Shown here one piece after another: positions 6,670 to 13,245 of a stretch of 13,245 bases of DNA; the first letter of the stretch is position 1; each line of letters begins with the position of its first letter. The DNA is from an uncultured Ruminococcus sp. GTDB lineage: Bacteria; Bacillota; Clostridia; Lachnospirales; Lachnospiraceae. Position numbers and translations under genes: made by a program. The notes beneath the pieces are model-generated. The model had not been told where the DNA came from. It was given only the letters and a program-made list of their open reading frames with translations, and searched no databases. The DNA is taken from NCBI GenBank assembly GCA_934359255.1, contig CAKRLG010000037.1, positions 1 through 13,245 on the forward strand, in the 5' to 3' direction.

Positions 6670-6681
6670 TGAACCGTTTCA
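6670..6681. promoter_or_regulatory. LacI-type operator O3, in the transporter leader
   Basis: TGAACCGTTTCA, flanked by AAAA and AAAG, identical to O2 read on the other strand. It lies about 28-39 bases downstream of the predicted transcript start and 42 bases before the true ATG of the binding protein, a roadblock position. An ATG at 6669 overlaps this operator and is not a real start: it lacks a ribosome site. Confidence 0.78.
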
Positions 6682-6722
6682 AAGTAGCAAAGTGCATAAA
6701 CTATTTTAGGAGGATATCTGAT

Positions 6723-8102
6723 ATGAAAAGAAAAGTAGTTGCAGCAGTATTAACAATGGCAATGGCAGGAAGCCTGCTGGCAGGATGCGGAAGCTCTTCT
6801 TCCGATGACTCTTCTTCCAAGAGTGAAACTACAACAACAGATGAAAGCGCATCTTCCGATGACAGCGATTCCGCAGACAGCGCACGTGGAGATTTCAGCG
6901 GCGTATCCATTACCATGCTGAACACAAAGAGCGAGATCGAATCTCAGCTGGAAGCAGCCGCTGAACAGTGGGGTGAACTGACAGGAGCAAAACTGGAAGT
7001 TTATACCATCGGTAGTGGTACACCTTCTCAGGAAGTATCTGCAAGATACGCAGCAAAGAATGCTCCGACACTGATCATGTGTGACCCGCAGGACGTTGCT
7101 TCTATCTGCGAAGAAAAAGGCGTAGATCTGAGTGATGAATCCTGGGCAGCAAATGGTGGTACACAGTATGGTATCACAGGTAATGACGGAAAACTGTACA
7201 GCTTCCCATTCTGTATCGAAGGTAGAGGTATGATCTACAACAAAACAGCAATCGAAGATACTCTGGGAGAAGACTGGGATCCGACTTCTGTAACAAACAT
7301 GGACGATTTCGAAGCTCTGCTGAAAAAACTGGTAGACAACGGTATGGAAAGTCCGGTAGCTCTGAACCAGGAAGACTGGAGCAATGCAGGACATTACTTC
7401 ACACAGGTATATGAAGAGCAGGACGGAACACTGACCGGTACAGAAAAGATTATGGAAGATCTGAGAAACGGAAGCGTAGATCTGATGTCCAACGAAAGAT
7501 TTACTTCTCTGATGGATACCTACGATCTGCTGATGAAATATAACATCAACAAAGCAGACCCGCTGGCAGCTGATTACGATGAAAATGCAGCAGACCTGGC
7601 AGAAGGTGATGTGGCATTCTGGTTCAACGGAAACTGGGCATGGGCAGAGATTTCTGATTACATCGAAGATGATACCGAGATCGGAATCATGCCGGTACCG
7701 CAGAACGGAACAGAAGGAAATGCTAACGTAAATGATTACATCTGTGGTGGCGCTACCAAACAGGTTATGATCGATAAAGAATGTAACGATGAAGATCAGC
7801 AGGCAGCAGCAAAAGATTTCCTTGACTGGCTGGCAAACACAGCTGAAGGAAACAAAGTACTGATTGAAGATTGCTCTTTAGTACCTGCATTCTCCAATAT
7901 CACAGAAGAAGCTACAAACATGCTGGGACAGAGTATTCAGAGATTTACTGTAGAAGGAAAACTGTTTGATCAGCCTTCTAACTACCCTGGAGATCACTGG
8001 TCAGAAGTTGGTGCGATCATGCAGAAATACATGGATGGACAGATTGACCGTGCCGAATTCGCAAAAGAAGTTCAGGATTACTGGACAAACCTTTCCGAAT
8101 AA
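6723..8102 (+). CDS. ABC transporter sugar-binding lipoprotein (family 1)
   Basis: A 459-residue extracellular solute-binding protein that captures oligosaccharide for the two permeases downstream. The N-terminus has KRK, a hydrophobic stretch and the lipobox LAGC with C22 as the lipid-anchored residue. A Ser/Asp-rich tether (about 24-55) leads to the binding domain. WFNGNWAWAEI and the order of blocks are typical of CUT1 (MalE-like) binding proteins. The start at 6723 fits AGGAGG (6708-6713) with 9 bases of spacing and gives a proper signal peptide; starting at 6669 would put 18 residues in front of it. The coding sequence reuses a narrow set of codons (GCA, CTG, GAA, AAA, ATC), as in strongly expressed genes. 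The operator O3 in the leader points to LacI control. The sugar bound cannot be told from sequence; xylo-oligosaccharide fits the neighbours. Confidence 0.93.
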   Translation: MKRKVVAAVLTMAMAGSLLAGCGSSSSDDSSSKSETTTTDESASSDDSDSADSARGDFSGVSITMLNTKSEIESQLEAAAEQWGELTGAKLEVYTIGSGTPSQEVSARYAAKNAPTLIMCDPQDVASICEEKGVDLSDESWAANGGTQYGITGNDGKLYSFPFCIEGRGMIYNKTAIEDTLGEDWDPTSVTNMDDFEALLKKLVDNGMESPVALNQEDWSNAGHYFTQVYEEQDGTLTGTEKIMEDLRNGSVDLMSNERFTSLMDTYDLLMKYNINKADPLAADYDENAADLAEGDVAFWFNGNWAWAEISDYIEDDTEIGIMPVPQNGTEGNANVNDYICGGATKQVMIDKECNDEDQQAAAKDFLDWLANTAEGNKVLIEDCSLVPAFSNITEEATNMLGQSIQRFTVEGKLFDQPSNYPGDHWSEVGAIMQKYMDGQIDRAEFAKEVQDYWTNLSE

Positions 8103-8139
8103 TCAAAAAGGCAGATACATAATTGGTTGCTAGTTAAGA

Positions 8140-8177
8140 AGTTGCCGGGCAGAGTAATGAACACTGACCCGGCAACT
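8140..8177 (+). promoter_or_regulatory. Intercistronic hairpin between binding protein and permease genes
   Basis: AGTTGCCGGG (8140-8149) pairs perfectly with CCCGGCAACT (8168-8177); inside, CAG/CTG can add three pairs next to one bulged A. No T-run follows, so it is not a standard terminator. Such hairpins behind a binding-protein gene usually protect the upstream mRNA or slow the polymerase, giving more binding protein than permease. Confidence 0.7.
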
Positions 8178-8208
8178 GCCACTAAAAGAGGGAAAGAAAG
8201 GCAACGAG

Positions 8209-9096
8209 ATGAATAGTAAAAAAGAAAGCTTATGGAGCAAAGTTTCCACGTTCCTGGTATTCGCAGGTCCTGCAACCTTCGCATTCCTGGCCGTGGTAAT
8301 CGTACCATTCTTATATGGTGTATACCTGACATTTACAAGCTGGGACGGCGTATCCAGCAACAAACCTTTTGTAGGATTGAAAAACTATGCGGCAGTAGTT
8401 GCAGACAGCAGCTTCTGGCAGTCTCTGGGACTGACACTGCTGTATGTGGTAGTTTCCGTAATCCTGGTAAACGTGATCGGATTTTTACTGGCAATGCTGG
8501 TAACCGGAAAAATTAAAGGAAAGAATTTCTTCCGTGCCGGATTCTTTACCCCGAACCTGATCGGTGGTATCATCCTGGGTTATATCTGGCAGTTCGTATT
8601 TAACAAAGTCCTCGTTTACTTTGGTGATGCACTGAACGTTACAGTTCTGCAGAAATCCATGCTGTCAGGAAGTGCATCAGCATTCGCTGCACTGGTACTG
8701 GTAACAATCTGGCAGTTCTCCGGTTACATGATGTTAATTTATATCGCAGGTCTGACCGGTGTATCCGAAGACCTGAAAGAAGCAGCTAAGATCGATGGCT
8801 GTAGCGAATCACAGACAACAAGATATATCGTACTTCCGCTGATGAGAGCATCCTTCACGATCTGTATGTTCCTGACCATCACCAGATGTTTCATGATTTA
8901 CGATGTGAACCTGTCCCTGACAGAAGGTGGTCCTTACGGATCTACTGTTATGGCTGCCATGTATGTATATCAGAAAGCCTTTTCTGCAAAACAGTATGGT
9001 GTCGGACAGACAGAGGCGATCATCCTGTTTATCTTTACAGCGGTTATTGCAGTATCTCAGACAATCATCAACAAACGGAAGGAGGTTGAAGCATAA
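8209..9096 (+). CDS. ABC sugar permease, MalF/UgpA type (CUT1)
   Basis: A 295-residue inner-membrane permease that forms the channel with the next gene product. It has about six hydrophobic helices, the first at about 14-36. The EAA loop that docks the ATPase is complete: E191-A-A, G197, then I207-V-L-P210, which fits EAAxxxGx9IxLP. The start ATG has AAAGG at 8197-8201. The stop codon overlaps the next start by one base (TAATG), so the permeases are made in equal amounts. No ATP-binding gene lies in this window; in Gram-positive bacteria a shared MsmX-type ATPase elsewhere commonly serves such importers. The sugar is unknown, but the operon sits with xylosidase and esterase genes. Confidence 0.94.
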   Translation: MNSKKESLWSKVSTFLVFAGPATFAFLAVVIVPFLYGVYLTFTSWDGVSSNKPFVGLKNYAAVVADSSFWQSLGLTLLYVVVSVILVNVIGFLLAMLVTGKIKGKNFFRAGFFTPNLIGGIILGYIWQFVFNKVLVYFGDALNVTVLQKSMLSGSASAFAALVLVTIWQFSGYMMLIYIAGLTGVSEDLKEAAKIDGCSESQTTRYIVLPLMRASFTICMFLTITRCFMIYDVNLSLTEGGPYGSTVMAAMYVYQKAFSAKQYGVGQTEAIILFIFTAVIAVSQTIINKRKEVEA

Positions 9097-9950
9097 TGGA
9101 AGGACAGGAAAAGACAGTAAGAGGCATCAAAACGTTCCTGAAAACACTGGTAACTGTAGTGCTGTTTATCATCTATATGTTCCCGTTCTACATGATCGTG
9201 CTGAATGCCTTCAAACACAAACGTGATATCATCAAAATGCCACTGAGCTGGGGCGGCAAAAAAGGTTTTACAACAGATAACTTCGTAGAAGCTTTCCAGC
9301 AGATGAACTTCCTGAACATTCTGAAGAACTCCCTGATCATTACCTGCGTGAGTGTGTTCCTGATCATTCTGTTCTCCTCCATGGCAGCTTACATCTTCGT
9401 AAGAAAAGCATGGAAGATCAACCAGATCATCTTCATGGTAATGCTGTTTTCCATGGTAATCCCGTTCCAGGTAGTTATGATCCCGCTGATCTCCATCTAC
9501 GGTGGAACATTTGGAATCCTGAACCACAGAGCAACATTGATATTCATGCATCTGGGCTTCTCGGTATCCATGGCGGTATTCATGTTCCATGGATTTATCA
9601 AAGGTGGTGTGCCGATCTCTCTGGAAGAGGCAGCACAGATTGACGGAGCAGGAAGACTGAGAACATTCTTTCAGATTGTGTTCCCTCTGTTAAAACCGAC
9701 CACAGCAACACTGGTTATCCTGTATGCTCTGTCTCTGTGGAACGATTACCTGCTGCCGAGCCTGATCCTGACAGATAAATCTCTGTACACGATCCCGATC
9801 GCAACCAAGCTGTTCCAGGGAACATACAGCAATGATATGGACCTTCTGATGGCGGCACTGGTTATGGCAATCATCCCGGTAATCATCCTGTATATCGCAT
9901 TACAGAAATACATTATCGCTGGTGTAGTTGCCGGTGCAGTAAAATCATAA
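9096..9950 (+). CDS. ABC sugar permease, MalG/UgpE type (CUT1)
   Basis: The second permease, 284 residues, with about six membrane helices, the first at about 13-34. Its EAA loop reads E178-A-A, G184, I194-V-F-P197, with the last hydrophobic residue being F instead of L, common in MalG-type partners. The short cytoplasmic tail ends in VAGAVKS, close to the VAGAVKG ending of many of these proteins. The start overlaps the stop of the first permease, and GGAGG (9080-9084) inside that gene provides the ribosome site. It is the last gene of the operon; a strong terminator begins 13 bases later. Confidence 0.94.
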   Translation: MEGQEKTVRGIKTFLKTLVTVVLFIIYMFPFYMIVLNAFKHKRDIIKMPLSWGGKKGFTTDNFVEAFQQMNFLNILKNSLIITCVSVFLIILFSSMAAYIFVRKAWKINQIIFMVMLFSMVIPFQVVMIPLISIYGGTFGILNHRATLIFMHLGFSVSMAVFMFHGFIKGGVPISLEEAAQIDGAGRLRTFFQIVFPLLKPTTATLVILYALSLWNDYLLPSLILTDKSLYTIPIATKLFQGTYSNDMDLLMAALVMAIIPVIILYIALQKYIIAGVVAGAVKS

Positions 9951-9962
9951 TAAAGCGGTACT

Positions 9963-10017
9963 GAAAGGTGAGTGTATCTGAATCTGATAAAGAAAAGATA
10001 CACTCACCTTTTCTTAT
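9963..10017 (+). terminator. Rho-independent terminator of the ABC transporter operon
   Basis: AAAGGTGAGTGTATCT (9964-9979) pairs perfectly with AGATACACTCACCTTT (9996-10011) around a 16-base loop, followed by TTTTCTTATA. A perfect 16-bp stem with a U-rich tail is a strong terminator and separates the transporter from lacI. Confidence 0.9.
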
Positions 10018-10037
10018 ATATAAACAAAAAGATGTTG

Positions 10038-10070
10038 GGGTCAAAAAGGTATTTTGAACCATTTGATACC
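10038..10070. promoter_or_regulatory. Possible weak LacI operator O4 and half-sites upstream of lacI
   Basis: TGAACCATTTGA (10055-10066) resembles O3 with two changes. GGGTCAAAA (10038-10046) and TTTTGAACC (10052-10060) form a 9-bp inverted repeat with one mismatch, using the same GGTTCAAA half-site as O2 and O3. GGTAT (10048-10052) and ATACC (10066-10070) flank the site, and GGTATC recurs at 10105-10110. It is about 70 bases upstream of the lacI -35 box. Autoregulation by the LacI protein is a plausible but unproven reading. Confidence 0.4.
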
Positions 10071-10137
10071 GGATTGTTCCGTACTTCGTACGCTCACAAA
10101 CCCTGGTATCATAGAAAATAAAGTGCACAACAATACA

Positions 10138-10166
10138 TAGACAATACGATAAAATAATTCTATAAT
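10138..10166 (+). promoter_or_regulatory. Promoter of the lacI-esterase-hydrolase operon
   Basis: TAGACA (10138-10143), 17 bases, and a perfect TATAAT (10161-10166). The start is predicted near 10173, leaving a leader of about 100 bases. No full TGAAnCGnTTCA site overlaps these boxes, so the regulator is probably made continuously at a modest level. Confidence 0.8.
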
Positions 10167-10273
10167 AAAAATAAATATAGCCTTTTCAGGTTCCGATGAA
10201 GGACGCGTCTTGTCAGAAACTTGCTGTGTCGAACTTGAGTATCTGATAGGACGGTGTGGAGGAGGAAAATTAA

Positions 10274-11302
10274 ATGATAACAATCAAAGACGTTGCACGG
10301 GATGCCGGTGTATCGGTGGGAACCGTGTCGAACGTACTGAATGGAGGACGTGTCAGTGAAGCGAGGCGAAAACTGGTAGAAGCGTCCATAGAAAAACTGG
10401 GGTATCAGGTGAATACTCTGGCAAAGGGCATGCGGATGCAGAAGACCGATTATGTGGTTGTCATTCTGCCGAATCTGATCAATCCGTATTTTGCATTGTT
10501 GCTGGATGCCCTGGAAAGCGAATTGTCAGCGTGTGGAAAACAGGTGCTGCTATGTCTGTCCGGTGATGATGCCGGACGGGAAGTGGCATTTATGGATATG
10601 GCAAAACAAAATAAAGTTGACGGAATCATTGGTGTGACTTACAGTAAGGTAGAAGAGGAACGGATCGAAAACATGGCTTTTGTTTCTATCGATCGTCACT
10701 ACAAATCACACATCCCATGTGTGGCAGGAGATAACTGGCAGGGCGGCTGGCTTGCAGCAGAGAATCTGCATAAAAGAGGAGCTACCAACCTGTTGTGTTT
10801 TATGACAATGTCATCCGTAGACAGTGAGGTACGAAAAAGAAGAGTCGGGTTTACTGAATATTGTATGGAACATGATCTTTCCTGTAACAGTGTGGAAATG
10901 TCAGAAAAACAGATTGTTTCGGTCTATGAGTCCTACGGATCCAGAAAACTGATCAATAATATGCTGCGGGCTTATATTTCACCGTCTATGGGAGAACATT
11001 CCATCGATGGAATCTTTACCAGCTCGGATCACCTTGCAATGATCGTACAGGAAGAACTCGAAGAGATGGGAAAACGGGTTCCGGAAGATATCCAGATTAT
11101 TGGATACGATGGTCTGCAGTTTTTAAATCAGGGGAAACCAATCGTATCGAGCATCGCGCAGCCGGTGCATGAGATTGCAAAACAGGCGGTGAAGAGTCTC
11201 ACAGAAATGATTGAAAATGGAAAAGCAGAGGATGTCACGAACATTCCGGTAATGTTTCATGAAGGACCGACGACAAAACCACTGGAAACAATAAGTGAAT
11301 AG
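10274..11302 (+). CDS. LacI-family transcriptional repressor
   Basis: A 342-residue local regulator. The N-terminal HTH (about 2-25: TIKDVARDAGVSVGTVSNVLN) is followed by a hinge helix NTLAKGMR (47-54) and a periplasmic-binding-protein-like effector domain (about 60-335). In the hinge, M53 stands where most family members have the Leu that wedges into the central CpG of the operator. Residues V15 and G16 lie at the positions that set operator specificity. The start follows GGAGGAGG (10258-10265) with 8 bases of spacing. TGAAnCGnTTCA sites with a central CG, the usual LacI-family pattern, occur in the transporter and esterase control region and are its likely targets. Two ester hydrolase genes follow in the same operon. 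The inducer is unknown, probably a sugar or oligosaccharide from the imported substrate. Confidence 0.94.
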   Translation: MITIKDVARDAGVSVGTVSNVLNGGRVSEARRKLVEASIEKLGYQVNTLAKGMRMQKTDYVVVILPNLINPYFALLLDALESELSACGKQVLLCLSGDDAGREVAFMDMAKQNKVDGIIGVTYSKVEEERIENMAFVSIDRHYKSHIPCVAGDNWQGGWLAAENLHKRGATNLLCFMTMSSVDSEVRKRRVGFTEYCMEHDLSCNSVEMSEKQIVSVYESYGSRKLINNMLRAYISPSMGEHSIDGIFTSSDHLAMIVQEELEEMGKRVPEDIQIIGYDGLQFLNQGKPIVSSIAQPVHEIAKQAVKSLTEMIENGKAEDVTNIPVMFHEGPTTKPLETISE

Positions 11303-11322
11303 CAATAAAGGAGGAATGCAAC

Positions 11323-12105
11323 ATGCCACAGATGCATTGCAATTTTTTTTCTTACGCTCTGGGTCACGGAGCAGATCTTACAATCACGCTGCCGGGAGTA
11401 AGTCCTTGTGATATGGATGATCCGGAGTTACTGACGCATCAGATGCCGGAAAAATTCCCGGTATTATACCTGTTGCACGGTCATGGAAATGATTATCTTT
11501 CCTGGGAGCGTTTTACCTGCGTCAGCCGTTATGCGGAAGAGTACCGGATCGCGGTAGTTTCTGCATCTGTAGGAAATTCCCTGTACATGGATACAATCTA
11601 CGGGGAAAAATTCTACGATTTTATTGGAAAGGAACTTCCGGAATTCGTAAAAGCATACTTCCCAATCTCAGATCGTCCGGAGGATACCTATATCGCAGGA
11701 GCTTCCATGGGAGGATATGGTGCACTGATCCATGCGATGACGGATACAGAACAGTACCGTGCGGTTGGTGCATTTTCACCGGCTACAGTATGGTCGAAAG
11801 AGATGGAAGAACGAGTAGGACATAAATATCCGGATGCGATGGATCTCTATCAGACGATCAAAGACGATCTGGATGCAGGTAAAAAGCTGCCGGATATCTT
11901 CTTCTGTGTGGGAAACAAAGATTTCCTGATTGAATCGGTGGATAAGTTCGAGGAATATCTGAATTCTCTGAAAATTGAGCATCGTTTTGACCGTGTGGAC
12001 GGTTATGAACACGAATGGAGATTCTGGGAACTGGAACTTCCGAAATTCCTGGACTGGCTGCCGAGAACAGACAGCTATGCGAAGATGGGAAAACATAAAA
12101 TGTAA
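11323..12105 (+). CDS. Alpha/beta-hydrolase esterase, esterase D/CE1-like
   Basis: A 260-residue esterase of the putative-esterase (esterase D, tributyrin esterase EstA, CE1) superfamily. The oxyanion block is LLHGHGND, the nucleophile is S128 in GASMGG, the acid is D200 in VGNKDF, and the histidine is H230 in GYEHEW. There is no signal peptide, so it works in the cytoplasm. AAGGAGG (11308-11314) lies 8 bases before the ATG, and only 20 bases separate it from lacI, so they share a transcript. Family members deacetylate sugars, hydrolyse feruloyl esters, or act on short-chain esters or S-formylglutathione. Position beside a sugar importer favours acyl-sugar deacylation. The exact ester is not readable from sequence. 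Confidence 0.9.
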   Translation: MPQMHCNFFSYALGHGADLTITLPGVSPCDMDDPELLTHQMPEKFPVLYLLHGHGNDYLSWERFTCVSRYAEEYRIAVVSASVGNSLYMDTIYGEKFYDFIGKELPEFVKAYFPISDRPEDTYIAGASMGGYGALIHAMTDTEQYRAVGAFSPATVWSKEMEERVGHKYPDAMDLYQTIKDDLDAGKKLPDIFFCVGNKDFLIESVDKFEEYLNSLKIEHRFDRVDGYEHEWRFWELELPKFLDWLPRTDSYAKMGKHKM

Positions 12106-12138
12106 ATCATATATGCGAGTGCAAAAGGGGGATTTTTT

Positions 12139-13017
12139 ATGAATTTTGATGCATTTGAGAAAAAAGCAAAAGATCTGGGTGTGCTGGGGATCGTTGTGAC
12201 GAAGGACGGCAAAGAAATCGGAAAGAAACTGTGGGATGAACAGTGCAGAAGAAATGTATATTCTGCAAGTAAAAGTTTCACTTCCACAGCTGTGGGAATC
12301 GCAGTAAAAGAAGGTCTGCTATCCCTGGATGAAAAACTGGTGGACTGTTTTGCCGAAGATCTTCCGGAAACTGTCAGTGAGAACCTGGCAAAGGCCACGG
12401 TAAAAGACCTTCTGACCATGTGTCTCGGACAGGAAAAAGCAGAACTGATGGGTGCACAGCGTCCGGTTTATGAGGAAGAGGACTGGGTAAAAATGAGTCT
12501 TGCCTTCCCGTTTGTCTACGAGCCGGGTACAAAGTTTGTATACAATAACGTAGGTCCGTATCTTGCAGGTGTTCTGGTAGAGCGGAGAGCCGGATGTGAT
12601 CTGGTATCCTACCTGTATCCGCGGCTGTTCAAACCACTGGGCATCGCCCGTCCGACCTGGGAACTGGATCCCTATGGTCATGTCTTCGGTGCCGGCGGAC
12701 TTTTCCTGACAATGGACGAACTCCATAAACTGGGACTTCTCTATCTGCAGAACGGAAACTGGAACGGAAAACAGCTGGTACCGGAAAGCTGGGTAAAGGA
12801 AGCCACCAGCAAACAGGTGGAAAACGACAAAGACAGCTTCGGCTATGGCTACCTGTTCTGGGGCGGCAGGGAAAACACTTTCCGAGCTGACGGAAAATAT
12901 TGCCAGTGGTCCATCATCAGTCGGGAGAAAAACGCGGTTATCACTGTTATCGCAGAATGCCGCAGAGACCAGGAACTGATGGATGCGGTGTTTACAGAGG
13001 TATTTCCGCAGGTATAA
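12139..13017 (+). CDS. Serine hydrolase, beta-lactamase/class C fold
   Basis: A 292-residue protein of the beta-lactamase (PF00144-type) family, short for the family, whose members often have 330-400 residues. The SxxK motif is S42-A-S-K45 in YSASKSF and the YxN motif is Y135-N-N137 in FVYNNVGPY. The third motif region reads FGAGGLFLT. There is no signal peptide or membrane anchor, which argues against a cell-wall peptidase or a secreted beta-lactamase and for an intracellular esterase (EstB-like) or amidase. A GGGGG-rich ribosome site (12127-12131) precedes the ATG. It lies 33 bases after the esterase gene and ends the operon. The role in deacylating imported oligosaccharide is inferred from neighbours only. 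Confidence 0.87.
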   Translation: MNFDAFEKKAKDLGVLGIVVTKDGKEIGKKLWDEQCRRNVYSASKSFTSTAVGIAVKEGLLSLDEKLVDCFAEDLPETVSENLAKATVKDLLTMCLGQEKAELMGAQRPVYEEEDWVKMSLAFPFVYEPGTKFVYNNVGPYLAGVLVERRAGCDLVSYLYPRLFKPLGIARPTWELDPYGHVFGAGGLFLTMDELHKLGLLYLQNGNWNGKQLVPESWVKEATSKQVENDKDSFGYGYLFWGGRENTFRADGKYCQWSIISREKNAVITVIAECRRDQELMDAVFTEVFPQV

Positions 13018-13052
13018 ACGGATAATGAAATATATAATGATATCATATAATA

Positions 13053-13097
13053 CAAAAGAAGCAGAAATCTATTTTTGGATTTCTGCTTCTTTTGCAT
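13053..13097. terminator. Terminator of the lacI-esterase-hydrolase operon
   Basis: CAAAAGAAGCAGAAATC (13053-13069) pairs perfectly over 17 bp with GATTTCTGCTTCTTTTG (13078-13094), loop of 8 bases. The right arm ends in CTTTTG, and the left arm would give a U-rich tail on the other strand too, so it may act in both directions. It starts 36 bases after the hydrolase stop codon. Confidence 0.85.
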
Positions 13098-13116
13098 GTG
13101 GGTCAGTGAAAACCTG

Positions 13117-13135
13117 AAATGCCAATCTGGCATTT
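13117..13135. repeat. Small perfect hairpin, role unknown
   Basis: AAATGCCA (13117-13124) and TGGCATTT (13128-13135) around a 3-base loop ATC, then TAAAA. It lies between two terminators. It may be a minor third terminator or part of a mobile-element remnant; nothing decides this. Confidence 0.5.
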
Positions 13136-13161
13136 TAAAATTATAAAACCTGTAATGATAC

Positions 13162-13194
13162 ATTTACTTTGAACTGCTTCCCGTCAAGTAGACA
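13162..13194. repeat. Possible insertion-element end
   Basis: On the - strand the stretch begins TGTCTACTTGACGGGAAG and continues CAGTTCAAAG. It starts with TG and looks to me like the ends of IS elements common in Lachnospiraceae, but I recognise this only from memory and see no transposase or second copy. It also holds the imperfect repeat TACTTTGA/TCAAGTA. Confidence 0.25.
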
Positions 13195-13199
13195 ATTAA

Positions 13200-13245
13200 A
13201 AAAATAAAAATATTTCTGCCACCAGATATGCAAAACTGGTGGCAG
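13200..13245 (-). terminator. Terminator of a convergent gene outside the right edge
   Basis: CTGCCACCAG (13216-13225) pairs perfectly with CTGGTGGCAG (13236-13245) around a 10-base loop. On the - strand the stem is followed by AAATATTTTTATTTTTTT, a U-rich tail, so it would end transcripts coming from the right. The stem may continue past the window edge. Confidence 0.7.

Noticed and set aside
8140..8177. Terminator after the binding protein gene
   Set aside because: No T-run follows the stem and the permeases must be expressed from the same transcript, so it is listed as an intercistronic hairpin.
9057..9590. 177-residue frame opposite the second permease
   Set aside because: It is antisense to a conserved permease; its His- and Asp-rich sequence is the mirror of codons for hydrophobic residues, with no ribosome site.
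12139..13017. Beta-lactamase resistance gene
   Set aside because: It has SxxK and YxN motifs but no export signal, is short, and lies in a sugar operon; an intracellular esterase or amidase is more likely.
1..13245. CRISPR array, tRNA or rRNA genes
   Set aside because: No regularly spaced repeats, tRNA-like cloverleaf or rRNA sequence was seen on reading through the window.

Overview
The window looks like a carbohydrate-use island from a Gram-positive gut anaerobe of the Lachnospiraceae type (Roseburia, Blautia or Eubacterium rectale group). The grounds are strong AAGGAGG ribosome sites, sigma-A promoters, an ABC sugar importer without its own ATPase, LacI control, and protein sequences typical of that family. 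The genus cannot be fixed from the sequence alone.

Left edge (1-1263): the last ~70 bases are the 3' end (domains V and VI) of a group IIC intron whose body lies outside the window. It is followed by a small XRE repressor gene and an overlapping gene for a six-helix membrane protein (DUF3169-like). Two copies of TGACAA-N6-TTGTCA flank the -10 box of their promoter, which suggests autorepression. A long hairpin with a T-run closes this unit.

First sugar unit (1264-4740): an intracellular GH3 glycosidase, most like beta-xylosidases, and mannonate dehydratase (uxuA) lie 17 bases apart on the + strand. They end in a hairpin that can work in both directions. A cytoplasmic type-B carboxylesterase runs convergently on the - strand (4918-6225).

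Transport unit (6226-10017): a 497-base divergent control region separates the esterase from a lipoprotein sugar-binding protein and two CUT1-type permeases. Three near-identical 12-bp LacI-type operators lie here: one beside the esterase start, one far upstream of the transporter promoter, and one in the transporter leader. A hairpin sits between the binding protein and the permease genes, and a perfect 16-bp terminator stem closes the operon.

Regulator and esterase unit (10018-13094): a LacI regulator with its own strong promoter is followed by an alpha/beta-hydrolase esterase (esterase D/CE1-like) and a beta-lactamase-fold serine hydrolase. A hairpin terminator follows, and the last bases hold a second terminator facing left, which implies a convergent gene just outside.

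Reading the genes together (inference): an acylated oligosaccharide, plausibly acetylated or feruloylated glucurono-xylooligosaccharide, is captured and imported. Up to three cytoplasmic ester hydrolases strip acyl groups, GH3 releases sugar from the chain end, and UxuA handles the hexuronate branch. The LacI protein probably controls the transporter and the divergent esterase. The unusual point is three unrelated serine esterase folds around one importer and one glycosidase; the real substrate cannot be read from the sequence.
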